Under the pieces are notes generated by a model. The model worked only from the letters and a program-made list of their open reading frames with translations. It had not been told where the DNA came from and did no database searches. DNA of 64,000 nucleotides from Phaseolus vulgaris (Eukaryota; Streptophyta; Magnoliopsida; Fabales; Fabaceae), in contig NC_023753.2 in NCBI RefSeq assembly GCF_000499845.2, forward strand, positions 25,195,899 through 25,259,898. The letters are read 5' to 3'. This document shows positions 46,518 to 57,445 of this stretch, in pieces. Position numbers and translations under genes: made by a program. Position 1 is the stretch's first letter, and every line of letters starts with the position of its first letter.

Positions 46518-49141
46518 ATGTCTCGCTCAAAGATCACCCCAAATCCTCCTCCTTCATCACAAACCCTTCCTCACAAGCACACGACCCACAGCGAGCACGC
46601 GGCGCTTCATCTTCTCAGGCTGAGAGGCCTGCACCTTCCCGCCCCAACCTGGCCCAGGCGACTCCGCCTGTCACCGGAGGAGCCTCCGTCCCCCCGCCGG
46701 ACTTCAAAAAACTGTATCCCTGGGCCAACTCGACCTTGTTGGGGGAAACGTCTTCTGTGAACACTGCTGGGGCAGTTCTGCGATTAACGAAGGGGGATGA
46801 GCCTCACCAATCATTCCACAAGGAGCACGGCGAGAAGATGACAGTGCTACCTTGCCCCCCCGACCTGCCAGTTTGCGCTGACGACAAGGCGAGCAACGAT
46901 GGACCCTTCTGCTTCGTCTACACAACCTTGTTCAAAAAGGTGAAACTCAGGTTTCCCTTCACTCGCTTTTTGAGGGAGCTTCTCACCGAGCTCGACATCG
47001 CCGCTGCCCAGCTCCATTCCAACAGCTGGGCGTTTGTGCGGGCGTTCCAAGTCATGTGCAACCATCTGGGGTTGCCAGCATCAGTAGATGTTTTCTTGTT
47101 TCTTTTTGAAGCCAAGCACCCAGGAGACTGCCTATGGGTCAGCTTGAATGGGATTGCTGGGAGGTCAATCCTCTCTATCTTCCAGCAATCTTATAAAGAC
47201 TGGAAGGGCAAATTCGTCCAGGTGCGTCCCAACGACAAGGATGCTTCCCTGCTCGACGGTTTCCCCTTGTATTGGGTGAACAAGGGAAACAAAGAGTCCA
47301 AGAGCAGCTTCAGGAGACCAAGAAGTCCTGATAGCATGGGTGCCTTGGACAGGGACCTCTACTTCTTCTGGAAGAGTGTGGCAGACGCCAACATCACCTT
47401 CCTCACCACCACACTCATCAGCTTCGAGTTCTTCGAGGACCAACTCGAAATTCGAATAGGTTAGAACGTTTAAGTTCTTGTTCTAATACTACTTCTGTTA
47501 GCTGTTTCTGGGCATCTTGTGTGTTGTGCGCAAGACTTTGGTTTTATTTTTCTGCACTATTTGTCTGCTTTGTTGCATACTGCCTTATGCATTTATTTTC
47601 TCTCTGAACTAACCCACGCATTTTCGCTCTATGCAGATAACATGTTGGGCCAGGGCAAGCTCGCTGAACTGAGGGCGCTCGCCCGAACCCACGGGCTGGC
47701 ATCGGGTTCACAAACCGTGCCAAACTCGGTGGTGGAGATCGCCGCCGCACAGGGCCGATCGCCACCTAAGGGCCCCTCACCTCCCGATGTCCAACCCGCC
47801 ACTCAACGCAAGAAGCTTGTCCTCAGAAAACCCAAGAGGAAAGCTCCCCAAGTAGTCCACGAGGAGGAGGAGGAAGACGACGAGGCCACTGAAGATGGCC
47901 TTGTTACGAAGAGGAAGAGGGCGGCACCTTCTTCACCACCTGCCCCACCCCCCCTTCCAACATCAACGCTGCCATCCACACCTGCTCCACCTCCAACATT
48001 GCCTCCTCCGCCAGCTCCTGCCTCACCAGTCCAAGCAATTCCACTGGCGTCTGCGCCACCCGCGGTTGAGGCCCCCGAGCCAAACTTCATGGAGGACCCC
48101 CCGAGCGCCTCCACGCCGTATGTATCAGCTGGAGAGGGTCCTCCTTCAAATGCCTCAGCCGCAGACGTTGCTCCAATCGGGGATGAGGTTGCCCATACCT
48201 CTCCAATTCTAATCACTGAATCTCCGACGTCGCCACCGCGCCAAGAAGCACCTGCTGAACAACCAACTAAAGAAGGTGGCGGCGAGAGCCAACAACAGGC
48301 CCACCCGGCGCCTCCACAGGCAGGTCTCTCTATTGAGGTTAAGAGGATGTGGGAGCCTTTCTCTGCTAAACTGAAGATGATGGCAGAAGACTTCCCCACC
48401 ATTATCTCTAGAGCTGTGGAGAGCTCCACCAGGAAGCTCCAGGATGACCTCTTCAACCTTCGAACAGAGAATAGCACTATGAGGGTTGAGGTGGAGAAGT
48501 TGTCCTTCAATCTGACACTCGCGGAGATTGAACATTCCCGAGTAGAAGATGCGATGAGCACCGAGCTCCGGTTGGCGCGCAAGGAGGCCACCGATCTACG
48601 CCACAAGGTGCAACTTCTGGCTCAAGAGAAGATTGAGCTGGAAAGCAAGATTGTACCTTATCGCGTTAGGGTGGCTGACCTAGAGGCCTTAATAAAAACT
48701 GACGCCGCCAAGGTGAAGAAACTGAAGCAGAGGTCAGCTGATCAGGAGATCTTCCTGGGAAAGGTGGAAAAAGAAAGGGACGACACCATGGCGACACTTG
48801 CTGAAGCCAACACAGAGAAGGGGAAAATTGCTGCTGAATTGGGCCAAGTGCAAGCAGAATCCAAGAAGGTTGCTGAAGACCTTCTTCAAGCTCAAGGAAC
48901 CATTGAACAACTCAAGAAGCAAGCTGAAGAGCTGGAGCAGCAGAACAAGGGGCTGAAGGAACAAACTGAAGAACTCAAGAAACAGATTGAAGAGCTTAAT
49001 CTGAGTTTTGCCCAAATTCTGGCTGCTGGATTCGAGGCTGCACGGGAACAGTTCGCCTGCTTGTTCCCCGATCTGGATCTCAGCATGGTGTCCCTTAACA
49101 ACGAGGTGGTGGATGGGAAGGTGGTTCCTGCTGAAGACTGA
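46518..49141 (+). pseudogene. Tat-B antisense gene (aORF)
   Basis: Exon 1 (46518-47459): MSRSKITPNPPPSSQ, then a frameshift near 46575, then an open domain frame with KKLYPWANSTLL, PFCFVYTTLFKKVKL, SNSWAFVRAFQV and DGFPLYWVNKG. Phase-1 intron 47460-47636 (GTTAG ... TATGCAG). Exon 2 (47637-49141) is fully open: QGKLAELRALARTHG, basic KKLVLRKPKRK, acidic HEEEEEDDE, Pro-rich linker, and a coiled coil of about 250 residues with KQAEELEQQNKGLKEQTEEL, ending NEVVDGKVVPAED. Only the one early shift separates it from an intact gene. The product looks like a nuclear or scaffold protein; its role is unknown. Confidence 0.87.
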
Positions 49142-50521
49142 TCAATTTCATCCATCCACTACCTTCATGTTTTTACCTTGCATACAATTGTAACAAACTT
49201 CATATTTTCCTGTATATGTGTTTTTGAACTGATACTTATTTCAATGGCAAAGTCTGTGTATTTCCTCTTATGACTTCTTTAACTGCTTTAACTTTCCTTG
49301 CGCGATTTACTTCAGAGAAATGACTTAGTAATTTCATAAGCGCAATCATACACTTAACTGCTTCAAGCCACTTCAACTTCGAATAATAATCACTTTAACA
49401 ACTTGTAATCTTAAGGTAATGAACCTTAGCGCAAAATCACTCTTCAAGCAACGAACTTTAACTCAACCACTGGCTTAAAACATTGCTTCACCCGATCTGC
49501 TTCAGCAAAACGGGTCTTTAACTTTCTCGCCACTGCTTGAACTTTTTCTGGTCGCCAAAGACTCTTGGCGATATCAGCTTCTTTCTGGTTCCACAACTTG
49601 GCCATTGTTCCTTCATCTGGGGGTAGAGGCGCCTTTCGGATCCTTCTCTACCTCCTTGAGCTTCAGAACAGGAGACCGAGTGGCTAGGCGTTCTCTTCGA
49701 ACCTACCTTAGCCACCTTCCAAACTTCGTCCACCCTTAACACCATACCTGAACTCGTTCGAGACGAGAAGGATTTTATCTTGCCTGAACTCGCTCATCGG
49801 CGAGAAGGTCTTTAGCTCGCCTGAACTCGCTCATAGGCGAGAAGGTCTTTTAACTCGCCTGAACTCGCTCATATGCGAGAAGGTCTTTTACTTGCCTCTA
49901 CATTGCCCCGGGGGTTACATCTTCTCGCCCCCAGAAACACTGAGGACTTTTCACTGGTGCCTCTACATTGCCCCAGGGATTACATCTTCTCGCCCCCAGA
50001 AACACTGAGGACTTTTCACTCTTCCTCGCCTGCGCTCGCTCGACGGCGAGGAGGTCTTTATCTTGCCTCAGAACGCGCGAGGGCGTTGAGGTCTTTTAAC
50101 TGGTGCCTCCGATCGCCGAAAGACGATGAGGACTTTAACTTTAACTGGTGCCTCCGATCGCCAAAAGACGATGAGGACTTAAAACTTTTAACTGGTGCCT
50201 CCGATCGCCGAAAGACGATGAGGAGTTTAACTTTAACTGGTGCCTCCGATCGCCGAAAGACGATGAGGACTTAAAATTTGTTAGAAAGCATGCAATATAT
50301 CTTTAACTTGCCTTAAGTCACGTATAAGTGACAAGGTCTTTCTTCAAAACTTTCTAAAAACAGCAGGCATGCAATCTGAAACAACTTAAACTTTTGAAAA
50401 CTTCTCTTTATTGGGTGGCCTCGTTAAAAACCCTCCTTAGGGAAAAAAGAGTGCCCCCTTCAAACTGTTTTAACAGAGACATTGTAATGTAACTTCGTGT
50501 TTATCTTTACTTACAAAGTTC
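49142..50521. repeat. Tat-B spacer with three minisatellite blocks and post-pol box
   Basis: Block 1, about 49745-49890: four ~38-bp units around CTGAACTCGCTCATAGGCGA. Block 2, about 49893-50020: two ~62-bp units around CATCTTCTCGCCCCCAGAAA. Block 3, about 50098-50275: four ~50-bp units around GGTGCCTCCGATCGCCGAAA. At 50405-50459 (minus sense) is the conserved post-pol box. No gene is called. Confidence 0.75.
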
Positions 50522-51933
50522 TCAACTGTAATATAACTTGAGGTGCGTGGCGTTCCAAGTACGAGGAATCGCCCCTCCTTCCAATGCCTCTAAGCGGTAG
50601 GCGCCGTTCCCGAGCGCCTCGGTTATTCTGAACGGTCCAGTCCACTTGGGCGACAGTTTATTCTCCATCTCGTACTGGTGGGCTTTCCTCATCACCAGGT
50701 CGCCTTCTCTAAACTGTCTCGGCATCACCTTCGAGTTATATCTTCGTTCAATTCTTCTCTTCACCGCCTCAGCTTTCAATCTCGCCTCTTCCCTGACCTC
50801 ATCCAGTAGATCCAGGTTCAGCCTTCTCTCTTCATTCGAGTCTTCCTCTACGAAATTCTGGAATCTCGGCGAGCTCTCCTGGATCTCCACTGGAATCATT
50901 GCGTCGCATCCATAGACCAAGCTGAACGGGGTCTCATGGGTTCCTGACTGCTCAGTGGTGTGGTATGCCCAGACTATGCGGGGTACCTCCTTAGCCCAGC
51001 TTCCTTTGGCTTTCTCTAGCCTTCTCTTCAAACCTCTTAGCAACACCCGATTAGCTGACTCCACCTGGCCATTTGTCTGAGGGTGCTCGACGGATGCAAA
51101 CACTTGTTGAATTCCCACCCCTTCGCACAGCTTCTTCAACAGGTGGCTTGCAAACTGAGTCCCATTGTCCGACACCAGGCGCTTGGGCACTCCAAACCGG
51201 CACACAATGTTCTTCCACACGAAACCTTCGATCTTGTGTGCGGTGATCTGGGCCACTGGTTCTGCTTCGATCCACTTGGTGAAATACTCAATCGCCACCA
51301 CCAAGTACTTCATCTGCCTGATCGCCAGCGGGAATGGTCCCAGGATGTCGATTCCCCAAGTATGAAACGGCCAAGGGCTGTAGATCGACTTCAACTCCTC
51401 GGGAGGCGCCCTGTGCCAATCGGCGTGCTGTTGGCATACTTCTTGCAATCTTCTCTCATCGATGGCCAGTAGTAACCTGCACGGAGAGTCCTCGCGGCCA
51501 GAGCTCGATCCCCGACATGGCTTTCGCATATCCCTTCGTGGAGCTCTGCCATGATTCTCGTGCACTTCTGGCCATGTACGCATTCCAGGAGTGGGTGAGT
51601 GAACCCAAACCTGTACAGATCGCCATCAATCAATGTGTACTTGCTAGAATTTTTCTTTACCTTCCTAGCCTCTGTCGGATCCAGTGGGAGAAGGCCATCT
51701 GCCAGGCACCGCTTGTACTGTGTTATCCAGGTGTCTGGCTCATGGATAGCGCAGACCTGCGTCAAGTTCACCCTCTCTCCTCGACATGCTCTAATTCTCG
51801 GCGATCTCAAAGTTTCTTGCGTCAGGGACTTATGACTTCTCGCTGCTTTCTCCGTCGACTTGCTTATCTGAAGAACCAGGTGATCTGCTACAAATGCTCT
51901 CGGCGTCTTCAGAGTTTCTTGAATCACCGTCCT
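50522..51933 (-). pseudogene. Tat-B integrase
   Basis: The N-terminal frame (51933-51391) has HEGICESHVGD and YYWPSMREDCKKYAN. A small deletion near 51450 removes the CKQC half of the HHCC finger and shifts frame. The core frame (to 50522) has WGIDILGPF, SDNGTQF and VESANRV, and the end LVMRKAHQYEMENKLSPKW ... LKLYYS. Without its zinc finger this integrase would probably not act normally. Confidence 0.85.
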
Positions 51934-54324
51934 CTACCTACCCCCCTTGCCTGAACTGGCGAGCTTAGCTAGCAAGTCAGCTCGGGCATTCTGCTCTCTG
52001 GGCACATGCACTACTTCAAAGGAGGCAAAGGAATTCTTCAATTCCTGCACATACTCCAGGTAAGCCGCCATTTGTGGATCTTTAGCCTGGAACTCGCCTG
52101 TTACTTGCCCTGTGACTAGCAGCGAGTCACTCTTAGCCATTAACACCCTGGCTCCCATCTCTTTGGCCAGCAAAATCCCGGCGATCAGCGCCTCATATTC
52201 TGCTTGATTGTTACTGGCTTTGAAGGCAAATCTCAAAGATTGTTCGATCAGCACGCCGTTGGGTCCTTCCAAAATGACTCCAGCACCGCTACCCTGCTGG
52301 TTCGACGATCCATCCACTGAAAGCACCCAACGAAAGTCATCCCCTTCAACTCGTGTCGCCTCGGATGAGAGCTCAACCACGAAATCCGCGAAGATTTGCC
52401 CCTTGATCGGGCCTCGGGGCTCATATTTAATATCAAACTCTGACAATTCTACTGCCCACTTCACCATCCTTCCCGCAACGTCAGGCTTCTTCAAGACCTT
52501 CTGGATGGGCAGGTCAGTCATCACCAGTATGGTGAAGCTATGGAAATAGTGGCGCAACCTCCTCGCCGAAAATACCACAGCCAGCGCAGCCTTTTCCAGG
52601 GCCTGATATCTCGTTTCGGGGCCCTGCAACACCTTACTAACAAAATAAATAGGCTTCTGAGCCTGATCTTGATCTTGGGCGAGCACCGCGCTCACCGCCC
52701 TCTCAGTTACAGCAAAATACAACCTGAGAGGGGTTCCCACCAGCGGTTTACACAAAACCGGCGGGCTCGCCAGATACTCCTTCAGCTTGACGAAGGCTTC
52801 CTCGCACTCCTTCGTCCAAGCAAACTTGTTATTGCGCCTTAAGCACTGAAAATAGGGATGGCCCTTTTCTCCGCTAGCTGACACGAAGCGAGACAGGGCT
52901 GCCATCCGACCTGTTAGCTGTTGAACTTCCTTCACCGTAGCTGGGCTCCTCATCGCCAAGATGGCGACACACTTATCAGGGTTGGCCTCTATGCCTTTTT
53001 CAGTCAAGAGGAAACCCAAAAACTTTCCAGCCTCCACGCCGAAAATGCATTTCTCTGGATTCAGCTTCAACTTGAACTTGGCGATCGTCGTGAACAATTC
53101 CTCCAAGTCTGCAACGTGCTTGCTTTTTTCTGGCGAGGTCACGACCATGTCATCGACGTACGCTTGCACGTTCCTTCCCAGCATCGGTGCGAGTACTCGA
53201 TCCATCAACCTCTGGTACGTGGCCCCCGCATTCTTCAGCCCAAACGGCATCACCTTGTAGCAGTAGCACGATCTCTCTGTCATGAAGGCTGTCTTCTCTT
53301 CATCCATGGGATGCATCTTGATCTGATTATACCCCGAGAAGGCATCCAGGAAGCTCAACAACTTACACCCTGCAGCACTATCTACCAGGGCGTCTATGCT
53401 TGGTAAAGGATATGAATCCTTTGGGCAAGCCTTGTTCAGGTCAGTGAAATCGACGCACATGCGCCATTTCCCATTACTCTTCTTCACCAGCACGACATTT
53501 ACCAGCCATTCAGGGTACTGGACTTCCCTGATGTGGCCTGCAGCGAGGAGTTTCTGTGTTTCGTCCCTGATCGCCTGCCTCCTCTCCTCGTTGAACTTTC
53601 TTCTTCTTTGTCGCACTGGTCTCACCAAGTTGTCCATCGCCAGATGATGGCACAAGAAGTCGGGATCGATCCCGGGCATGTCCAAAGCGGACCATGCAAA
53701 CGCGTCCAGATGCCGCTCAATCACCTTGGCGATCTGGTCCTGGAGCTCAACCTTCAGGGATCTTCCCAGCTTGAAGATCTTTCCCCCGATTTCTCTCTCG
53801 AGCCACTGCTCAACGGGTTTTGGTCTCGTTTCTCTGGCGATCACCGCCCTAGCGATTCCTAGTTCTCTCGCTTCCTCAGGGCGATTCCTTGCCTCTTCTT
53901 CCTCTAGACCGGCATTCCCCTCCCCCGGCTCAGCATCCACCATCTCCACGTCTATTCCGGCGGTCTCTTCTGTTACCGTCGATCTGGGCTTCACACCGGG
54001 AGGCGGGGTGGTCGTTACGTAACTCACCGATCTCTTGTTTTTCAGGCTATTCTCATAACACTTCTTCGCTTCTTTCTGATCGGATTTGATGGTGATAACC
54101 ACCCCCTCCATAGACGGCAACTTCACCTTCATGTGCCGGGTCGACGGTATGGCACCTATCCTGTTGAGCGTGGGTCTTCCCAACAGGATGTTGTATGTTG
54201 AAGGAGCGTTTACAACAAGATATTTGATTTTTTCCGTTCTTGAACCCGCCACATCTGTAAACGTTGTCCTCAACTCTATGTACCCCCTGACCTCCACCTG
54301 GTCACCACGAAACCATACAAACAC
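51934..54324 (-). CDS. Tat-B protease C-terminus, RT and both RNase H domains
   Basis: Long open frame of about 795 codons. NILLGRPTLNRIG closes the protease region. An acidic linker precedes RT (FLDAFSGYNQIKMH, MPFGLKNAGATYQ, YVDD near residue 388). The native RNase H lacks its first Asp (LYFAVTERAVSAVLA). The second RNase H has all acidic motifs (SVDGSSNQQGSG near 668, AEYEALIAG, AKSDSLL, NARADLLAK). It ends at TAG 51934-51936, where F and G have CAG. The first codons at 54324 lie next to a frameshift and are not a true start. Confidence 0.88.
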   Translation of the reverse strand: MFVWFRGDQVEVRGYIELRTTFTDVAGSRTEKIKYLVVNAPSTYNILLGRPTLNRIGAIPSTRHMKVKLPSMEGVVITIKSDQKEAKKCYENSLKNKRSVSYVTTTPPPGVKPRSTVTEETAGIDVEMVDAEPGEGNAGLEEEEARNRPEEARELGIARAVIARETRPKPVEQWLEREIGGKIFKLGRSLKVELQDQIAKVIERHLDAFAWSALDMPGIDPDFLCHHLAMDNLVRPVRQRRRKFNEERRQAIRDETQKLLAAGHIREVQYPEWLVNVVLVKKSNGKWRMCVDFTDLNKACPKDSYPLPSIDALVDSAAGCKLLSFLDAFSGYNQIKMHPMDEEKTAFMTERSCYCYKVMPFGLKNAGATYQRLMDRVLAPMLGRNVQAYVDDMVVTSPEKSKHVADLEELFTTIAKFKLKLNPEKCIFGVEAGKFLGFLLTEKGIEANPDKCVAILAMRSPATVKEVQQLTGRMAALSRFVSASGEKGHPYFQCLRRNNKFAWTKECEEAFVKLKEYLASPPVLCKPLVGTPLRLYFAVTERAVSAVLAQDQDQAQKPIYFVSKVLQGPETRYQALEKAALAVVFSARRLRHYFHSFTILVMTDLPIQKVLKKPDVAGRMVKWAVELSEFDIKYEPRGPIKGQIFADFVVELSSEATRVEGDDFRWVLSVDGSSNQQGSGAGVILEGPNGVLIEQSLRFAFKASNNQAEYEALIAGILLAKEMGARVLMAKSDSLLVTGQVTGEFQAKDPQMAAYLEYVQELKNSFASFEVVHVPREQNARADLLAKLASSGKGGR

Positions 54325-55931
54325 CCTCCATAGGGCCTCGGCTGGTCAAGGGGCAGCTCCAGCTGCGTGAAAGTCGGCCAAAACATCACGTCTGCCGAGC
54401 TTCCTTGGACCACCAGCACCCTGTGGACCTTTCTTCCTGCTGTTATCAGCGAAATTACTATGGGATCGTTGTCATGAGGCACAACATCCCGGAGATCTTG
54501 CTTGGTGAATGTAATGTCCACTTCCGGCGAGTGGTCTTCAAACATATCCACCGTCATCACAGACCTCGCGTACCTCTTCCTCTGTGATGCGGTGCATCCA
54601 CCTCCTGAGAAACCCCCTGCAATGGTGTGGATTTCTCCGTGAGTAGGCATCTCGTGCTGCTGAGCTTCAGCACCTGCTGGTTGGGAGCTCGACTCGCCCC
54701 CCGTCCTTCTATCCAGCAAATAGTCATTTCGGAACCCGCTCTTAACCAAATCGTCGAGCTGGTATCCTAATGCCAAGCACGAGTCCACTGTATGGCCAAA
54801 GCCCTGGTGAAACTCACACCAGGCGTCTGGCTTTGGTCCCAGCACCTTGTCGCCTACCTTTTCTGGCGCTTTCAACCTGGCGGATATGTTGGGAATGGCG
54901 ATCAGGTCCGCCAGTCCCATGACAAACTTGTGCTTAGGCGGGCGATTGTATTCCTGGCGTGCTGGTTGCTGGCGTCCTTGGCCCCTGCCCTTGTTCTTCC
55001 TTGGATCATAAGGATGGCGAGTCCTCTGATCCCTTCTGGCCGCCGCTGTCTCCAGCACCCTCTGTGGCTGGATCCTGGTCTGGGCGCGTGGCCTAGTGGG
55101 AGCCACGCTTCCTCTCTTCTCGACGACTTCACTTTCGTCGGCGATGTGGGCCACCGCGAGTCGCCTAACCTCAGCAAACGTGGCGGGGTGTGCCCTGATC
55201 AATGACTCGCAGAATGGTCCCGGCAGCACGCCTTTCTTAAATGCATAGACCAGCATTTCTTCATCTTTAGCCGGCGATCTAACCATCTGCGCCCTAAAGC
55301 GATTTAGGTAGTCCCTGAGGGACTCTCCCTGATACTGCCTTATATCAAACAGGTCGTAAGACACCCTGGGCGGTGCCTTATTCACGATGTACTGCTCGAC
55401 GAAAATCTTCGAGAACTGTTGGAAATTGGTAATGTGACCGTTAGGCAGGCTCACAAACCATTCCAGCGCCGTTCCTTGGAGCGTGCTCACGAACATCTTG
55501 CAATACACGGCGTCTGATCCCCCTGACAGCATCATCTGCGTATGGAACGTGGTGAGATGAGCTTCAGGATCCTCCACGCCAGTGAAAACAGCCTTAACAG
55601 GAACCACACTCGCAGGAATAGGCGTGTCAGTAATCGCCTAATCGAAAGGCATAGGAAAAACACGAGGTGGCGACGACGGCGCGACCTCTTCAGCAATAGA
55701 ACGCCCTTGCTGCTCCTGAAAAGCTTGACGCAGCTCCTCAGTCACCATGCTAAGCTCGTCATTCCAGGCCCGAGAGGCGGCCAGGTCCTCATGCATTCTC
55801 GCCTGTTCTATGCGCGAGGCTTCTACAGTTGCCTGCAACGAGCGCATAATTTCTACCATCTGCGCCATGGTCATGGTGGGGGCGCCTTTAGCAGCGACGG
55901 GCGCAACTGGACTTGAACGATTGCTTCTCAT
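54276..55931 (-). pseudogene. Tat-B gag and protease N-terminus
   Basis: Starts MRSNRSSPVAP (an in-frame ATG lies 9 nt upstream). N-terminal coiled coil, then TAG at 55638-55640 (probable Gln), gag domain (FTGVEDPEAHLTTFHTQMM, LEWFVSLPNGHITNF), knuckle WCEFHQGFGHTVDSC, and a protease that reads VLVVQGSSAD: the catalytic Asp is replaced by Val. A frameshift near 54300 breaks the link to pol. Confidence 0.86.
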
Positions 55932-55940
55932 TTTTCTCAT

Positions 55941-56330
55941 GAAAGTTGACGAATCACAGAATGCAGCGAACAACACTTACTCCAGCTACGATCGATTCAG
56001 CGATCAATCGGTAAAAACTGCGCGAAACTCCGCAAGAAAACTCAAGAACACCGCGAACCTCCAAAGAAACCTGCAACTCCACCAGAAACCACCGCTTCTC
56101 CCACGGATAACCAAACGAGCGAAGGAACTCAAACTTCACCGAACAAATCTCGTGTAAACAGCAGAAAACCTCACTTCACCGGACAAAACTCGAAATGAAC
56201 GGTGGAAAACGTGAAATCACCGAAGAAAACTAGATGAACAGCGAACTATGGTTGCACCAGCACACAACCACACAGAAAACTACGAAAACCCCCAAGAACT
56301 CACGCTGTGGATGGGAACAGGTTTTACACG
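55941..56330 (-). other. Tat-B leader
   Basis: About 390 bp between PBS and gag start, purine/AC-rich with repeated CTCGxxxTGAAC-like words. No gene is seen. Confidence 0.6.
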
Positions 56331-56350
56331 GCCCCACGGTGGGCGCCTGA
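56331..56350 (-). promoter_or_regulatory. Tat-B primer binding site (altered)
   Basis: The complement reads TCAGGCGCCCACCGTGGGGC. The first bases differ from the TTTGGCGCC of F, G and H, so the site may be mutated. Confidence 0.65.
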
Positions 56351-57171
56351 TGATCCTGCCTGTTGACCAGAACGTTGGGACTTGCCTCGTCAAACTTGGA
56401 TCGACGTGTGCACCGCTTCTACCTCCGTCCTTCGTCGCGATCCACCTCAAGAACCTGCAAAAGAACAGAGCGGCGCCGTTGCGGCCGATCGCACTCCAAC
56501 GCCCAAGTCAGTGACCGAACCACCAAATACTAAGAGCAAGAACACTCAAGAACTCTCAAGGAACCGTGTACTGTTCTCTCTCACAGTATGCTCAAGAACT
56601 CGCAAGCGTAAAGAGTATAATCTGAACGTGCGTACCTCAAAAGTTCGTTGGGGAACCCTTAAATACCTGGTCACTTTCTCTCTCCTGGCAGTTACAGACC
56701 TGGACACGTGGCTCGCATCCAGTCGTACACGTGTCATCATCTGGAGCCTCCTTGACTTGGGCGCTGCTTCTGACTCTCTTTTTGGCTAAGTTACTTATGC
56801 ATGGTACTGCCCAGTGCATAGCCAACTTGGGAGCGCGATCTCTACTGGAATTGGCGAGTTAGGGTGCCTTCGTACACCTTCCCTGTGGTCTCGCCGGCCG
56901 CCTTCATAATCTGCACCACCTTCATCTTCGGCGATGTGCTTGCTCTGGCGATCTCCAATCACTTGGTCGCCTGAGCTTACATCTGGCGACTTCATCTTCA
57001 ACTGGGCGATCGCCAGTCCTGGTATGCTGGAGATCGGAGCACGCCAACTTAAAAACTGGCGACTTCACGAGCCCCCCGACTTCTTTTCCTTCTGCCAACC
57101 TGGCGTCTTGTCAACACGCCGATACTGTAGCTTGATGCCACGTCATCACTTCCGACTACCAGGGCGGTACA
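56351..57171 (-). repeat. Tat-B 5' LTR
   Basis: TGATCCTGCC ... CAGGGCGGTACA on plus, followed by GATCT. Complete copy used as reference for the deletion in the 3' LTR. Confidence 0.92.
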
Positions 57172-57445
57172 GATCTTAAAAGCGGCTACAATCAAATCCG
57201 TATCAAACCGGGTGATGAATGGAAGACGGCTTTTAAGACCAACTTTGGTTTATATGAGTGGTTAGTTATGCCCTTTGGTCTAGCTAATGCACCAAGTACC
57301 TTCATGCGCCTCATGCGTCATGTTCTTAGACCATTCATTGGTAAGTTTGTTGTTGTTTACTTTGATGACATTCTCATTTATAGTTTATCTTTGGATGACC
57401 ATAGGTTGCATGTTAGGCAAGTTTTAGATGCCTTCTCTAGTTTTC
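57172..57445 (+). pseudogene. C2 RT middle part
   Basis: Resumes after Tat-B with [35 protein letters not shown] and FDDILIYS (catalytic pair in YFDD), then stops at [10 protein letters not shown]. The rest of RT, RNase H and the integrase N-terminus are deleted. Confidence 0.85.

Larger units (their letters stand above)
45146..57171 (-). mobile_element. Tat-B: full-length Tat element in C2 RT
   Basis: Flanked by GATCT at 45141-45145 and 57172-57176, with C2 RT continuous across. 5' LTR 56351-57171 and 3' LTR 45146-45919 differ at 8 of ~769 aligned bases (counted by eye) plus one 47-bp deletion, so this is the youngest full-length copy. Gag-pol is on minus, the antisense gene on plus. Same family as Tat-A. 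Confidence 0.93.

Noticed and set aside
49873..50274. Plus-strand frame with GASDRRKTMR repeats
   Set aside because: Translation of minisatellite blocks; the unit lengths shift the frame and no relative keeps it.
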